Shown piece by piece: positions 20,640-32,118 of a DNA stretch of 54,671 nucleotides. Within the stretch, counting starts at the first letter, position 1. Every line of letters starts with the position of its first letter. The notes beneath the pieces were generated by a model. The model was not told the DNA's origin, did not search any database, and saw only the letters and a list, made by a program, of their open reading frames with translations. The DNA is taken from assembly GCF_016306625.1 (NCBI RefSeq), contig NZ_JACOII010000057.1, positions 1 to 54,671 on the forward strand, given 5' to 3'. Position numbers and translations under genes: made by a program. Origin of the DNA: Xenorhabdus lircayensis (GTDB taxonomy: Bacteria; Pseudomonadota; Gammaproteobacteria; Enterobacterales; Enterobacteriaceae).

Positions 20640-22106
20640 ATGGCTAAAATTAGTCAGGAAATGCTGGTCGAAATCCTCAACGCCATTGGCGGGGCGGGTA
20701 ACGTTGCACACTGCGGTAATTGTATGACCCGCCTGCGATTGACTCTCCGTGATGATTCACTTGCCGATAAAATCACATTGAAGAAAATCGCAGGAGTATT
20801 AGGCGTCATAGAAAGTGATGACCAATTCCAGATTGTCCTTGGCCCCGGTAAAGCCCAAACAGCCGCAGATATGATGAATACACTGTTAAGTGAATCACAT
20901 CATCTCAATGAATCAGAGTCGCACGCCATTGAGCCTCATGCCGGCAACCTGAAAGATATCGCGTCCTCAAACAGAAAACATCTCAAAGAAAAACAAACCC
21001 GTTCAATCCATAAGTTTCTGGCTAAATTCGCCACTATCTTTACCCCCCTGATCCCAGGATTTATTGCCGTTGGCCTGTTATTGGGGTTCGCTACCCTGCT
21101 GGAACAGGTTTTTATCAAAGAAGTCGCGCATCCCAACGCCATACTGGTAGAGATGATCGGCTATATGAAAATCTTCAGCAAAGGCATGTTCAGTTTCCTG
21201 AGTATCTTGATTGGCTACAATGCGCAAAAGGCATTTGGCGGATCGGGCGTGAACGGTGCCATTATCGCGTCTCTGTTCGTTCTGGGTTATAACGCCGAAG
21301 CCACCAGCGGGTTCTATTCCGGCATCAGCAATTTCTTTGGCTTTGCCATCGATCCACGAGGTAATATCATCGGGGTGCTGATCGCCTGTATTCTTGGCGC
21401 TTGGGTGGAAAAACAGATCCGCAAAATCATGCCGTCGGATCTAGATATGATCCTGACTTCCGCAATTACCCTGCTTATCATGGGTGCCGTTGCCTTTATC
21501 GTTATTATGCCCGTCGGCAGTTATCTGTTTACCACGATGTCATGGTTGTTCATAAACTTGAATGGCAACCCATTCGGTACGGCAGCCTTAGCGGGATTAT
21601 TCTTAATCGCGGTAATGTTTGGTGTGCATCAAGGCTTCGTCCCCGTCTATTTTGCCTTGATGGATGCACAAGGTTTCAATTCCTTGTTCCCTATTCTCGC
21701 CATGGCCGGAGCAGGTCAAGTAGGGTCTGCGCTGGCGTTATATGTGAAAGCCCAAAAAGGTTCCCTGCTGCGCACGCAGATCAAAGGTGCCATCATTCCG
21801 GGATTTCTGGGGATCGGGGAACCCTTGATTTATGGCGTAACCCTGCCCCGCATCAAACCCTTTGTCACCGCCTGTCTCGGTGGTGCAGTTGGCGGCTTTT
21901 TTGTCGGCCTGGTTGCTTGGTGGGGATTACCCGTCGGGCTAAATAGTGTTTTCGGCCCCTCTGGGCTGGTCGCCCTGCCCTTGATGACTTCCAACAGTGG
22001 TATCTTCACGGGCATGGCAGTATATGGGGCAGGGCTAATCATCGCTTACGTCGCTGGTTTTACGCTGACCTTATTCTTCGGTAGCAAAAATATCGACCTG
22101 AGCTGA
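20640..22106 (+). CDS. murP: PTS MurNAc-specific EIIBC component
   Basis: MurP, 488 aa (E. coli 474). It imports and phosphorylates N-acetylmuramic acid, giving MurNAc-6-P for MurQ. The N-terminal EIIB domain contains the phosphorylated Cys in [13 protein letters not shown] (residues 25-37). The EIIC domain from about residue 130 has about 10 membrane helices and the conserved [13 protein letters not shown] segment. It lacks an EIIA domain, so EIIA-Glc (Crr) would supply phosphate, as in E. coli. It converges on the lysE-type gene with a 16-bp gap. Confidence 0.94.
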   Translation: MAKISQEMLVEILNAIGGAGNVAHCGNCMTRLRLTLRDDSLADKITLKKIAGVLGVIESDDQFQIVLGPGKAQTAADMMNTLLSESHHLNESESHAIEPHAGNLKDIASSNRKHLKEKQTRSIHKFLAKFATIFTPLIPGFIAVGLLLGFATLLEQVFIKEVAHPNAILVEMIGYMKIFSKGMFSFLSILIGYNAQKAFGGSGVNGAIIASLFVLGYNAEATSGFYSGISNFFGFAIDPRGNIIGVLIACILGAWVEKQIRKIMPSDLDMILTSAITLLIMGAVAFIVIMPVGSYLFTTMSWLFINLNGNPFGTAALAGLFLIAVMFGVHQGFVPVYFALMDAQGFNSLFPILAMAGAGQVGSALALYVKAQKGSLLRTQIKGAIIPGFLGIGEPLIYGVTLPRIKPFVTACLGGAVGGFFVGLVAWWGLPVGLNSVFGPSGLVALPLMTSNSGIFTGMAVYGAGLIIAYVAGFTLTLFFGSKNIDLS

Positions 22107-22122
22107 TTCGATCAAATCAACT

Positions 22123-22728
22123 TCAATTAATCCAAATTAACGGCACACAGGCAGCGGTCAGAATTCCCATTGCGATATTGAATATAAACCATGAATGGCG
22201 GCTTCTCAATAAGCGACCAATCAGTGAACCGAGAATAAGCCAGATGGCACCCGCGACCGTACTGGAGATGATCATCACTACGCTAATGGCTAAAATGGAG
22301 TGGTTATATAGCGCCCCAGCCAGACTGTAACTACTGACTGCTCCCAATCCCATCAGCCATGTTTTGGGGTTCAAGAACTGTAATAACCAACCCTGATGAA
22401 TTTTGATTGGCGTTCCTACCGGCTTTGTTGTGTCCAATCGCTTATAGTGCGAAGTCGCCGTTTTCCAAGCCAACCACAACAAATACAGGCTACCGAGCAC
22501 CTTCAAGCCCGTATGCATGGCGGGATAGATCAGCAGCAGTGCCGCAATACCAAAGGCGGACAGCAACAGAATTGTCTGCATTCCCAGAACAATGCCCAGA
22601 CAAAGTGGAATGGAGCGGCGGATGCCAAAATTGGCACCCGATGAAGTCAGTAACATATTGTTTGGACCCGGCGTGACAGCGGAAATAAACACAAATGTAC
22701 TGAGCGAGAATATCAGGCTTGCGGTCAT
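22123..22728 (-). CDS. LysE/RhtB family amino-acid exporter
   Basis: LysE-type exporter, 201 aa with about six membrane helices. The family signature TPGPNNMLL lies at residues 19-27. It probably exports an amino acid or derivative; the substrate cannot be read from the sequence. It has an AGGAAG binding site before the ATG. It is convergent with murP and divergent from yheT. Confidence 0.9.
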   Translation of the reverse strand: MTASLIFSLSTFVFISAVTPGPNNMLLTSSGANFGIRRSIPLCLGIVLGMQTILLLSAFGIAALLLIYPAMHTGLKVLGSLYLLWLAWKTATSHYKRLDTTKPVGTPIKIHQGWLLQFLNPKTWLMGLGAVSSYSLAGALYNHSILAISVVMIISSTVAGAIWLILGSLIGRLLRSRHSWFIFNIAMGILTAACVPLIWIN

Positions 22729-22828
22729 GGGTTACTTCCTCTCACCCAAAGAGTTAACATTTCCTTTCGAGAAAAATAGCAGTATGTTATTCCACATACA
22801 AGATGACTAATCATGAAATCAATTCATT

Positions 22829-23878
22829 ATGAGTGATAACTTTTGTCCTTTAAGTGGGGCGAGCAATCCCCATTTACAAACTCTTTTGCCTCGTCTGCTT
22901 CGACGCCACCCCAAGCTACAACCCCATTGGCAGCGGCTAACCTTGCCTGATGGTGATTTTGTGGATTTAGCATGGAGCGAAGATCCGGAAACCGTGTCCC
23001 ATAAACCACGACTGGTTCTTTTTCATGGTTTAGAAGGAGGATTCCGTAGCCCTTATGCCCACGGTCTGATCAGTGCCTGTCAGGAAAAAGGCTGGCTTGG
23101 TGTCGTGATGCATTTTCGTGGATGCAGTGGTGAACCTAATCGTCAGCAACGCATTTACCATTCAGGGGAAACCAGTGATGCCCGCTATTTCCTGAACTGG
23201 CTAAAAACGACTTATGGCAATGCTCCCACCGCCGCTGTCGGCTATTCTCTTGGCGGCAATATGCTGGCCTGTTATCTGGCAGAGGAACAAGAACAGGCCC
23301 AAGTAGATGCCGCCGTTATTGTCTCTGCACCGTTCATGCTGAAAGCCTGTTCCAAACGGATAGAACAGGGGTTTTCTCAGGTCTATCAACACTACCTGCT
23401 CAATAAACTGAAAAATAATGCCACCCGTAAATTACTGCGCTATCCTAATTCGCTGCCTTTGAGCCTTAGCCAACTCAATTCAATGAAAAAATTGCGTGAA
23501 TTTGATGACGCTATCACCGCCAAAATCCACGGTTTTAAAGATGCAGACGACTATTATCACCAGTGTAGTGCGCTGCCTCGTTTACCGAATATCACGACAC
23601 CGCTGTTGATTATCCACGCCAAAGATGATCCTTTCATGGCACCGGAAGTAATCCCCAATCCGGCACATTTACCGCCTAATATTGAATATCAAATGACTGA
23701 ACATGGTGGTCATGTCGGTTTCGTCAGCGGCTCACTGAAAAACCCACAAATGTGGCTGGAACAACGCATTCCTGATTGGCTGGCACCTTATTTAGAGCCA
23801 TCATCCTCAAATCAATTATCCACAAAACAATCATCCCCAAAACAATTACAACAACATCATCAGGAGCAACCACAATGA
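22829..23878 (+). CDS. yheT: YheT family alpha/beta hydrolase
   Basis: Alpha/beta hydrolase, 349 aa (E. coli 340). The nucleophile elbow GYSLGG is near residue 140, the acid lies in HAKDDPFM and the base in HGGHVGF, so the catalytic triad is complete. The family includes medium-chain esterase/thioesterase-like enzymes; the substrate is unknown. A Ser/Gln-rich tail of about 25 residues (many Gln, Lys and His) has no counterpart in E. coli and looks like simple-sequence expansion. Its stop overlaps the yheU start (ATGA). Confidence 0.92.
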   Translation: MSDNFCPLSGASNPHLQTLLPRLLRRHPKLQPHWQRLTLPDGDFVDLAWSEDPETVSHKPRLVLFHGLEGGFRSPYAHGLISACQEKGWLGVVMHFRGCSGEPNRQQRIYHSGETSDARYFLNWLKTTYGNAPTAAVGYSLGGNMLACYLAEEQEQAQVDAAVIVSAPFMLKACSKRIEQGFSQVYQHYLLNKLKNNATRKLLRYPNSLPLSLSQLNSMKKLREFDDAITAKIHGFKDADDYYHQCSALPRLPNITTPLLIIHAKDDPFMAPEVIPNPAHLPPNIEYQMTEHGGHVGFVSGSLKNPQMWLEQRIPDWLAPYLEPSSSNQLSTKQSSPKQLQQHHQEQPQ

Positions 23879-24093
23879 TGATCCCGTGGCAACAACTGGA
23901 AGCCGATACGCTACTCAACTTGATAGAAAGTTTTGTCTTACGGGAAGGCACCGATTACGGCGAACAAGAGAAAACGCTCGAACAAAAAGTACTGGATATT
24001 AAACGTCAGCTTGAACGAGGTGAGGTTCTGCTGGTATGGTCTGAATTACATGAAACCGTCAATATCATGCCTAAAGAAATGTTCCGTCCATAA
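23875..24093 (+). CDS. yheU: YheU family small protein
   Basis: YheU (UPF0270), 72 aa, same length as E. coli, starting [16 protein letters not shown] lies 8 nt upstream of the ATG at 23875; the stop of yheT overlaps it by 4 bp, so the two are translationally coupled. The conserved [14 protein letters not shown] and [12 protein letters not shown] segments are present. The function is unknown. Confidence 0.92.
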   Translation: MMIPWQQLEADTLLNLIESFVLREGTDYGEQEKTLEQKVLDIKRQLERGEVLLVWSELHETVNIMPKEMFRP

Positions 24094-24170
24094 GTCCTTG
24101 CTTGTTTTATTCATCCTAAGTGACTGATTAAAGAAGATAATCCCAATTTTTATTGATAAGGAGTCTGTCC

Positions 24171-25040
24171 ATGTCTGCCAAACATCCTGTCATTGCAATC
24201 ACTGGTTCCAGTGGAGCAGGAACGACAACCACCAGCGTGGCCTTTCGCAAGATTTTCCAACAACTTGACACGACCGCTGCACTCATCGAAGGGGATAGTT
24301 TTCATCGTTATACTCGTCCTGAAATGGATGCTGAGATCCGCAAAGCAAAAGAGCAGGGTAGGCATATCAGTTACTTTGGGCCAGAAGCCAATGATTTCAG
24401 CATGCTGGAAAAGACATTTTTTGACTATGGGGAAACGGGCAATGGCCGTTGCCGAAAATACCTCCATAGCTATGATGAAGCTGTGCCTTATAACCAATTA
24501 CCGGGCACTTTTACACCGTGGGAATCTTTGCCATCAAATACGGATGTTCTGTTTTATGAAGGGCTGCATGGCGGTGTTGTTACTCCACAGCACAATGTCG
24601 CCAGCCATGTTGATTTGCTGATTGGTGTCGTGCCTATCGTCAACTTGGAATGGATACAAAAACTGATTCGTGACACCAGCGAACGTGGGCACTCTAGAGA
24701 GGCAGTCATGGATTCCGTTGTCCGCTCGATGGATGACTATATCCGCTATATCACCCCTCAGTTTTCACGCACCCACATCAATTTCCAGCGCGTTCCCACC
24801 GTTGATACTTCGAATCCTTTCTCTGCCAAGGCCATTCCTTCGCTGGACGAAAGTTATATCGTGATTCGATTCCGTGGCCTAACCCAAATTGATTTCCCTT
24901 ATTTGCTGGCAATGCTTCAGGGCTCATTTATTTCCAGTATAAATACCATCGTTGTTCCGGGTGGAAAAATGGGATTGGCCATGGAGTTAATTATGGCACC
25001 GCTCGTGAAGCAATTACTTGAAGGCAAAAGAATCTCATGA
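24171..25040 (+). CDS. prkB: Phosphoribulokinase-like protein PrkB
   Basis: Phosphoribulokinase/uridine kinase family P-loop protein, 289 aa, as in E. coli. Walker A is GSSGAGTTTTS at residues 12-22. The start at 24171 follows AAGGAG by 7 nt. Enterobacteria lack a Calvin cycle, so its role is uncertain; it is normally next to yheU and near crp, as here. Confidence 0.92.
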   Translation: MSAKHPVIAITGSSGAGTTTTSVAFRKIFQQLDTTAALIEGDSFHRYTRPEMDAEIRKAKEQGRHISYFGPEANDFSMLEKTFFDYGETGNGRCRKYLHSYDEAVPYNQLPGTFTPWESLPSNTDVLFYEGLHGGVVTPQHNVASHVDLLIGVVPIVNLEWIQKLIRDTSERGHSREAVMDSVVRSMDDYIRYITPQFSRTHINFQRVPTVDTSNPFSAKAIPSLDESYIVIRFRGLTQIDFPYLLAMLQGSFISSINTIVVPGGKMGLAMELIMAPLVKQLLEGKRIS

Positions 25041-25061
25041 TTTAAGCCTCATTTTCTTTTT

Positions 25062-25101
25062 AATAAAACAGGTAACAAAAAATAATGCTGCCTGTTTTAT
25101 T
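25062..25101 (+). terminator. Terminator of yheTU-prkB
   Basis: An 11-bp perfect stem (25062-25072 with 25091-25101), an 18-nt loop and a T-rich right arm (TGTTTTATTT) lie 22 bp past the prkB stop. Confidence 0.8.
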
Positions 25102-25104
25102 TAA

Positions 25105-25553
25105 ATAAGCAGTTTTTGTAACAATAAAGTAGCTGATAAAAATCAGTCTTATGAATATGAAGAAGCATAACGTGTCCGAGCGACATAAAATTCATCACTA
25201 CAAGTTCAGTATCTAACATTATTTTTCTTTTTATAAATATAAAATCAATAAAAACATCTCTCCAGACAGATTTCTGGTAATCTGGCGGCCAGTTTAATAT
25301 GCTGAAGCGATACAGGAGAAGACAGAAACGTTTTCCTGTGTTACAAACAAGGTTACAAGCGAGGCTGGCAAGATATATGGGTTAAGATCAATACACCAGC
25401 ATTTCGGTATCCTTATAATTCATATAAAATTCCCGCTTGTCAGTTTTTCAGCAAGTTAATATGTTAATCTATTGACTTTATAAAGCCAGCCTGAAGAGAA
25501 ACCTTCTGTTTCTCACATCATAAAGGCGGAAATAACAACAGAGGATAAAGCGA
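25105..25553 (+). promoter_or_regulatory. crp upstream region
   Basis: A 0.45-kb non-coding stretch precedes crp. The last 30 bp (AGAGGATAAAGCG before ATG) resemble the E. coli crp leader. In E. coli this region holds CRP autoregulation sites and a divergent short RNA; I could not identify a clear CRP palindrome here. Confidence 0.45.
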
Positions 25554-26186
25554 ATGGTTCTCGGCAAGCCACAAACAGACCCTACTCTTGAATGGTTTTT
25601 GTCACACTGCCATATTCACAAATATCCATCCAAGAGCACGCTTATTCATCAAGGCGAGAAAGCAGAAACGCTTTACTACATTGTTAAAGGTTCGGTTGCT
25701 GTTCTAATAAAAGATGAAGAAGGCAAAGAAATGATTCTCTCTTATTTAAATCAGGGAGATTTCATTGGTGAACTTGGATTATTTGAAGAGGGGCAAGAAC
25801 GTACTGCATGGGTGCGAGCCAAAAGCGCCTGTGAAGTGGCTGAAATTTCCTATAAGAAATTTCGCCAGTTAATTCAAGTTAATCCTGACATTCTGATGCG
25901 TTTATCTGCTCAGATGGCAAGTCGCCTACAAACAACTTCCGAAAAAGTGGGTAACTTAGCCTTTCTGGACGTTACAGGCCGTATCGCCCAAACATTGCTC
26001 AATCTGGCCAAACAGCCTGATGCAATGACCCATCCTGATGGCATGCAAATCAAAATCACACGTCAGGAAATTGGGCAGATTGTGGGTTGCTCCCGTGAAA
26101 CAGTTGGCCGTATCCTTAAGATGCTGGAAGATCAAAACCTGATCTCTGCACATGGTAAAACCATTGTCGTTTATGGAACACGTTAG
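25554..26186 (+). CDS. crp: cAMP receptor protein
   Basis: CRP, 210 aa, nearly identical to the E. coli protein. The cAMP-binding beta-roll covers residues 1-130, with [15 protein letters not shown] contacting cAMP (Thr in place of Ser83 of E. coli, a common variant). The dimer helix follows, then the winged helix-turn-helix with recognition helix [12 protein letters not shown] (Arg180, Glu181, Arg185). It is the global activator of carbon-source genes and a likely regulator of several loci in this window (lsr, spf and mur in E. coli are CRP-dependent). The ATG follows AGAGGATAAAGCGA. Confidence 0.98.
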   Translation: MVLGKPQTDPTLEWFLSHCHIHKYPSKSTLIHQGEKAETLYYIVKGSVAVLIKDEEGKEMILSYLNQGDFIGELGLFEEGQERTAWVRAKSACEVAEISYKKFRQLIQVNPDILMRLSAQMASRLQTTSEKVGNLAFLDVTGRIAQTLLNLAKQPDAMTHPDGMQIKITRQEIGQIVGCSRETVGRILKMLEDQNLISAHGKTIVVYGTR

Positions 26187-26207
26187 TTCCTAAAAAATCT
26201 GAAACTC

Positions 26208-26250
26208 AGCCAGTGGCATAATCTATTCCATTCGCACTGGCTTTTTTTAT
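26208..26250 (+). terminator. Rho-independent terminator of crp
   Basis: AGCCAGTG (26208-26215) pairs with CACTGGCT (26235-26242), followed by seven T. The loop is 19 nt. Confidence 0.85.
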
Positions 26251-26270
26251 TGTCTCACTTAGCTGTTATT

Positions 26271-27509
<1,239 letters not shown>

Positions 27510-27527
27510 TTATATTTGCCATACCAC

Positions 27528-27566
27528 AGTGAAATAATAGTCACTAAATATGAATAAAAAATCATA
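27528..27566 (-). promoter_or_regulatory. Pair of ARG boxes (ArgR operator) of argD
   Basis: Two 18-bp imperfect palindromes (27528-27545 and 27549-27566) match the ArgR consensus core TGAAT-N4-ATTCA with two and one mismatches. They are separated by exactly 3 bp, the spacing normal for paired ARG boxes. They lie 37-75 bp upstream of argD, where they would cover the promoter. Confidence 0.75.
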
Positions 27567-27615
27567 TTAGAGCAAATAAAAAAAAGCCGAGTGAGGGACT
27601 GCTGGTGGTATCTGA

Positions 27616-28191
27616 TTAATATTTGAGAAAGTTATTCAACAACTCATGCCCCTGCTCACTAAGAATGCTTTCCGGGTGAAACTGCACTCCTTCCAGTGGC
27701 AAAGTACGGTGACGTATTCCCATGATTTCATCCACGTCACCGTTGCGCTGACTCCATGCTGTCACCTCAAATGAGGCAGGAAGAGTTTCAGCAGCTATGA
27801 CCAAAGAATGATAACGCGTGACGGTCAGTGGATGATCCAATCCCTTGAATACTCCTTGCTGGCTATGGTGGAGCAGACAGGTTTTCCCATGCATCACCTC
27901 ACGGGCTTTAACAACGCTGGCTCCAAAAGCCTGACCTATCGCCTGATGCCCCAAACACACACCGAGGATGGGCAACTTCCCAGCAAAGTGTGAAATCGCT
28001 TCCAGCGAGATCCCTGCTTCATTTGGCGTACAAGGCCCTGGCGAAATCACTAAATGTGTGGGAGCCAATCTTTCGATATCTTCAAGATGTAATTCATCAT
28101 TACGTTTAACTAAAACCTCTGTCCCTAACTCGCAAAAATATTGATATAAATTGAATGTAAAAGAATCGTAGTTATCTATTATTAATAACAT
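27616..28191 (-). CDS. pabA: Aminodeoxychorismate synthase glutaminase subunit
   Basis: PabA, 191 aa. It is a class I glutamine amidotransferase that supplies ammonia to PabB for 4-amino-4-deoxychorismate, the p-aminobenzoate/folate precursor. The catalytic Cys is in [11 protein letters not shown] near residue 79 and the His and Glu are in GVQFHPES near 170. The oxyanion segment [11 protein letters not shown] is present. A TrpG-type role cannot be fully excluded from sequence alone, but the position next to argD is the pabA position. Confidence 0.94.
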   Translation of the reverse strand: MLLIIDNYDSFTFNLYQYFCELGTEVLVKRNDELHLEDIERLAPTHLVISPGPCTPNEAGISLEAISHFAGKLPILGVCLGHQAIGQAFGASVVKAREVMHGKTCLLHHSQQGVFKGLDHPLTVTRYHSLVIAAETLPASFEVTAWSQRNGDVDEIMGIRHRTLPLEGVQFHPESILSEQGHELLNNFLKY

Positions 28192-28495
28192 AGGAGTGTA
28201 TCCTACTGATTTTATAGTTTTATAAGTTGCCCTACCCCATTGGGGTATTATGCATTCTGTATTACGGTAAAATGAAAATCAGGTAAAGCAGTATCAACGG
28301 CAACGGGGCACTTATCATACCACAGAAGCATTTTTAAAATAGAGGCACAGAGAATGCGTGACAACTGCATCGCCATGATGCAAGCCTGATGTGAAAAAAC
28401 AGAGGCGACAGAAAGAAGGAAGATGAAAGAGGGCAGACGGTACTCGAACAACCAAGAATGATTATCCGAATACCGTATTACGCCCTGTCAAACGA
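28192..28495 (-). promoter_or_regulatory. Spacer ahead of pabA with a putative extended -10 promoter
   Basis: In E. coli fic and yhfG lie here; both are absent. I see no gene. On the minus strand TGGTATGAT (its -10 hexamer at 28314-28319) is a good extended -10 element about 125 bp upstream of pabA. Confidence 0.45.
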
Positions 28496-29062
28496 TTAGC
28501 GCTCGACCTTAGCTGACAAAATCACAATAGGTTTCGCTGGCACATTTTGGTAAGGCCCAACATTTTCTGTTTTGACCTGAGAAATTTTATCAACCACATC
28601 CATACCTTTTATCACTTTACCAAAGACGGCATAACCAAAGTCACGCTGACCGTGGTCAAGGAAAGCATTATCAGTAACGTTAATAAAAAACTGGCTGGTT
28701 GCACTGTCTTTATCTGCGGTACGCGCCATGACGATAGTGCCACGAAGATTACGCAAGCCATTGTCTGCTTCATTTTTGATTGGGTCCTTAGTGGCTTTCT
28801 GCTTCATATCTTTTGTGAAGCCGCCGCCCTGAATCATGAAGCCGGGAATAACACGATGAAAAATAGTGTTGTTATAAAATCCCTCATTGACATACTCAAC
28901 GAAATTCTTGGTGGTAATTGGTGCCTTACTGCTATCCAACTCAAGTTCGATTTCTCCGGCTGATGTCACCAGCTTCACATGAGTTTCGGCAGCCAATGCT
29001 GGGACAGCCACCACACTGATAGCACATGCAGTCATAAGCGACACAAAAATACGTTTAAACAT
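28496..29062 (-). CDS. ppiA: Periplasmic cyclophilin-type peptidyl-prolyl isomerase A
   Basis: PpiA, 188 aa from the ATG at 29062, with AGGAACC upstream; extra upstream codons are not conserved. A signal peptide of about 24 residues ends at PALA. The cyclophilin domain shows [29 protein letters not shown] and [17 protein letters not shown]. It catalyses proline isomerisation during folding of envelope proteins. Confidence 0.96.
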   Translation of the reverse strand: MFKRIFVSLMTACAISVVAVPALAAETHVKLVTSAGEIELELDSSKAPITTKNFVEYVNEGFYNNTIFHRVIPGFMIQGGGFTKDMKQKATKDPIKNEADNGLRNLRGTIVMARTADKDSATSQFFINVTDNAFLDHGQRDFGYAVFGKVIKGMDVVDKISQVKTENVGPYQNVPAKPIVILSAKVER

Positions 29063-29480
29063 TGATGGTTCCTTTATTTTTGAGGTCAACAATAAAACTC
29101 ATAACAACAAAACTCATTAAGTGTAATTCCCAATGGAACTAAGTTCCAAAGATTTACCTACATTTACGAGTATTTTAGGTGAGTAGAGGGAAAATCTACC
29201 TATCAACAAAACAGCAGGTTGAAAGATGAAGGGTATATTCGCATATTTGGGCGAGGATTATTTTAAGAATAACCTCTATATTGATGTGCTTTACACGCCA
29301 AAGAGAATCAGTATCGCATTGATCTGCTCAGTGAATGATGGAACTGAAATTCCTAATCAAATTTAGTATATTTTTTCATAATGAGTTAGTACAAAAACAA
29401 GTAAACGCGCTTTGTACTCGATATGGGATGTTTCCACCATATCAATATTCAACCAGCTTTTTTCCGTAACGGTCGCTGAC
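29063..29480. other. Spacer between ppiA and darT
   Basis: About 0.42 kb of AT-rich DNA at the left border of the DarTG module. It holds one half of a palindromic repeat (29213-29236) and no gene. It should contain the darT promoter, but I cannot choose one with confidence. Confidence 0.5.
29213..29236. repeat. Half copy of the TATACCC/GGGTATA palindromic repeat
   Basis: Only the right half is present (a GCAGGTTGAAAGATGAAGGGTATA-like end). The left half is missing. It lies about 245 bp upstream of darT, while a full copy lies just downstream of darG. Confidence 0.7.
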
Positions 29481-30131
29481 ATGAGCTATAAAGAAAGCTT
29501 AAACCCCAAGAAAGCGTTGATTTGGCGAATTGTTCACAGAGATAACCTTCCTTGGATTCTCCAAAATGGTTTTTTTGCAGGGAATAGTGATACAAAATCA
29601 GAGAATTGGGTAGATATTGGTAATCCAGAGCTAATATTGAAAAGAGCTAACCATCCCGTACCCATTGCCCCGGGAGGAACACTGAACGATTACATCCCAT
29701 TTTATTTCACGCCTTTTTCTCCGATGCTAAAGAACATACATAGTGGTTGGGGAGGAATAAAGCGAAGAGATAATAATGAAATCGTTATCCTTGTCTCTAG
29801 TTTGCACAGATTACATGAAATGGATGTTCCCTTTATTTTTACTGATAGCCACGCTTACTACATGTGGTCGAATTTCTACTCTGATGTAGCAGATCTGGAC
29901 AAAATTGATTGGAATATTATTCAATCAAAAGATTTTAAAAGAGATCCTGATGATCCTGCCAAGTTTGAACGCTATCAGGCAGAAGCTCTCATACACAACC
30001 ATTGCCCAGTAGAAGCTTTCGTTGGTATCGTGTGTTATTCCGAAAAAAATAAGCAATACTTAGAAGAGTTAATCAAGCAATCTGGTCATTATGTTCAAGT
30101 GATCACGAGACCAAGGTGGTATTTTTCATGA
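29481..30131 (+). CDS. darT: DarT DNA ADP-ribosyltransferase toxin (DUF4433)
   Basis: DarT-family toxin, 216 aa from the ATG at 29481; the TTG 23 codons upstream gives an unrelated leader. DarT enzymes transfer ADP-ribose from NAD+ to thymidine in single-stranded DNA, blocking replication, and act in phage defence. The NAD-binding HR motif is seen in [13 protein letters not shown] near residue 20, and the catalytic Glu is Glu168 in [13 protein letters not shown], close to Glu170 of a characterised E. coli DarT. DarT and DarG overlap by 4 bp (ATGA). All key elements look intact. Assignment rests on motif recognition and the macrodomain partner. Confidence 0.9.
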   Translation: MSYKESLNPKKALIWRIVHRDNLPWILQNGFFAGNSDTKSENWVDIGNPELILKRANHPVPIAPGGTLNDYIPFYFTPFSPMLKNIHSGWGGIKRRDNNEIVILVSSLHRLHEMDVPFIFTDSHAYYMWSNFYSDVADLDKIDWNIIQSKDFKRDPDDPAKFERYQAEALIHNHCPVEAFVGIVCYSEKNKQYLEELIKQSGHYVQVITRPRWYFS

Positions 30132-31189
30132 TTCATTATACAACAGGTAACTTACTAGACTCTGATGTGGAGGCATTGGTCAACACAGTCAACACAGTAG
30201 GAATTATGGGAAAGGGAATTGCTTTAATGTTCAAAGATCGTTTCCCTTTGAATATGACTTTGTATGCAAAAGCTTGTAAGTCTGGTGACATTAATACCGG
30301 AAAAATATTTGTTACTGAAACAGGAGAGCTAGTTGGTCCCCAATGGATTATTAACTTTCCAACCAAACAGCATTGGCGCTCCCCTTCTAAGATGGAATGG
30401 ATAGTTAAAGGATTAGGTGATCTCAAAAAATGGATTATGGAGAATAACGTCAAATCGATTGCGATTCCCCCTTTGGGCGCTGGTAACGGCGGTCTTAGCT
30501 GGGATGATGTGAAACCAGAGATCGAAGCAGCACTATCACCTCTAGATGGTGTAGACGTCTACATTTACGAACCTATTGCTAAGTATCAAAATATTAGTAA
30601 AAAGAAAGGCGTTGAAGCATTAACCCCAGCCCGAGCCATGATCGCGGAGCTTATTCGTCGTTACTGGATTTTAGGAATGGAATGCAGCTTACTTGAGATA
30701 CAAAAACTGGCTTGGTTACTTTCTAGAGAACTTGAAAAGCAAGGGTTTCAAGACATTCTCAAACTCAAGTTTGAAGCGAAGAACTATGGACCATATGCAC
30801 ACAATTTAACTCATTTACTCAATGCATTAGACGGTAGCTACCTTTGTTCTGATAAGCGTATTCCTGATAGTGACCCGCTAGATGTAATTCGATTTAATGA
30901 CTCTAAGAAAGAAAAGCTTCAGGCTTACTTGAGAACCGGAGCTAAAGATTACTTATCGGTATTAGAAAAAACCGCAGAACTCATTGAAGGGTTTGAGTCT
31001 CCCTATGGCATGGAGCTGTTAGCTACAGTCGATTGGCTCTTGTATAAAGAAAAATGCGACAACAATATCGAGTCAATTAAAAGAGGCTTGAGCCATTGGA
31101 AAGGTGATGCTAAGTGGGCTTCACGGAAGCTATCGTTGTTTGAAGACCGCCATGTAAATATCGCTATAGATAGACTTGCTTCAATTTAA
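30128..31189 (+). CDS. darG: DarG antitoxin: macrodomain DNA ADP-ribosylglycohydrolase with C-terminal DarT-binding domain
   Basis: DarG, 353 aa from the ATG at 30128. The N-terminal macrodomain (residues 1-155) shows [29 protein letters not shown] and [12 protein letters not shown]; it removes ADP-ribose from DNA. The C-terminal half (about 165-353) contains [14 protein letters not shown] and [18 protein letters not shown], which recall Panacea/DUF4065-type antitoxin domains and would sequester DarT. The start overlaps the darT stop, typical of this module. The protein is complete. Confidence 0.9.
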   Translation: MIHYTTGNLLDSDVEALVNTVNTVGIMGKGIALMFKDRFPLNMTLYAKACKSGDINTGKIFVTETGELVGPQWIINFPTKQHWRSPSKMEWIVKGLGDLKKWIMENNVKSIAIPPLGAGNGGLSWDDVKPEIEAALSPLDGVDVYIYEPIAKYQNISKKKGVEALTPARAMIAELIRRYWILGMECSLLEIQKLAWLLSRELEKQGFQDILKLKFEAKNYGPYAHNLTHLLNALDGSYLCSDKRIPDSDPLDVIRFNDSKKEKLQAYLRTGAKDYLSVLEKTAELIEGFESPYGMELLATVDWLLYKEKCDNNIESIKRGLSHWKGDAKWASRKLSLFEDRHVNIAIDRLASI

Positions 31190-31314
31190 GCAGAGTAGAG
31201 TGGCATAGTAAATTTGGCCACCTGATAAGCTTGAACACAAAATAAGTAATTGTAATAGACTATCAAAATTTCGCCGACTATCTGCGCCGTTCGCTGTCGG
31301 AATAAATGGCGATA

Positions 31315-31380
31315 TATACCCAATAGCTTTCAAGTTGCAGCGCAGCCAACACAGTAGCAACTTGAAAGATGAAGAGTATA
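31315..31380. repeat. 66-bp palindromic interspersed repeat, full copy
   Basis: The ends are TATACCC and GAGTATA, and the inner arms TTTCAAGTTGC and GCAACTTGAAA are perfectly complementary. Related copies lie at 32119-32179 and 32659-32709, with half copies at 29213-29236 and perhaps 37970-37990. This type of non-coding palindrome is common in Xenorhabdus/Photorhabdus-like genomes. Confidence 0.85.
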
Positions 31381-31415
31381 TAAAGTTACGCCTGTCCACA
31401 AGCCATTGCTCTCGG

Positions 31416-31421
31416 TATAAT
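31416..31421 (+). promoter_or_regulatory. Putative -10 element of engB
   Basis: A perfect TATAAT lies 41 bp upstream of the engB start. No good -35 is seen at the proper distance. Confidence 0.45.
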
Positions 31422-31462
31422 CACCGCGCTATTTTCGTGTATTCCTCTGGGAGATAACCATT

Positions 31463-32086
31463 TTGACCATCAAAAACTACAACTATCACATGACCCACTT
31501 TGTCACGAGTGCACCTGACATTCGCCACCTGCCTCAAGATGTGGGCATTGAGGTCGCGTTTGCCGGTAGGTCAAATGCAGGTAAATCCAGCGCCCTAAAT
31601 GCACTGACCCGCCAAAAGGGCCTTGCGCGTACCAGTAAGACACCCGGCCGAACTCAGTTGATTAACCTGTTCGAAGTGGAAGAAGGCGTTCGTCTGGTGG
31701 ATTTGCCGGGATATGGTTACGCTGAAGTGCCAGAAGAGATGAAACGCACGTGGCAGAAAGCCTTGGGAGAATATCTCCAGAAGCGTGAATGTCTGCTAGG
31801 TTTAGTGGTTTTGATGGATATCCGTCATCCACTGAAAGATCTGGATATGCAGATGATCGAGTGGGCTGTCGTGATGCAGGTGCCTGTCATGGTATTGCTG
31901 ACTAAAGCCGATAAACTGGCATCCGGTGCCCGTAAAAGCCAGCTGACGAAAGTCCGTCAGGAGTTATCTTCTCTGGATGGCGATGTTCAGATCGAATACT
32001 TCTCCGTCCTGAAAAAAATCGGGATCGATAAACTTGAGCAGAAACTTGACCTTTGGTTCAACCAACCGGCCATTGAGGCGGAGTAA
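31463..32086 (+). CDS. engB: Ribosome-assembly GTPase EngB (YsxC/YihA)
   Basis: EngB, 207 aa, with a TTG start at 31463. The first residues ([13 protein letters not shown]) align with the known N-terminus of the E. coli protein, and GGGAG lies 9 nt upstream, so the TTG is preferred over the ATG nine codons later. It has [12 protein letters not shown] (G1), KTPGRT (G2), [10 protein letters not shown] (G3) and LLTKADKL (G4). It is an essential GTPase in late 50S assembly. It is divergent from spf and polA, as in E. coli. Confidence 0.95.
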   Translation: MTIKNYNYHMTHFVTSAPDIRHLPQDVGIEVAFAGRSNAGKSSALNALTRQKGLARTSKTPGRTQLINLFEVEEGVRLVDLPGYGYAEVPEEMKRTWQKALGEYLQKRECLLGLVVLMDIRHPLKDLDMQMIEWAVVMQVPVMVLLTKADKLASGARKSQLTKVRQELSSLDGDVQIEYFSVLKKIGIDKLEQKLDLWFNQPAIEAE

Positions 32087-32118
32087 CATCCGTCTACGTT
32101 CACCGCATCCTCACCTTC

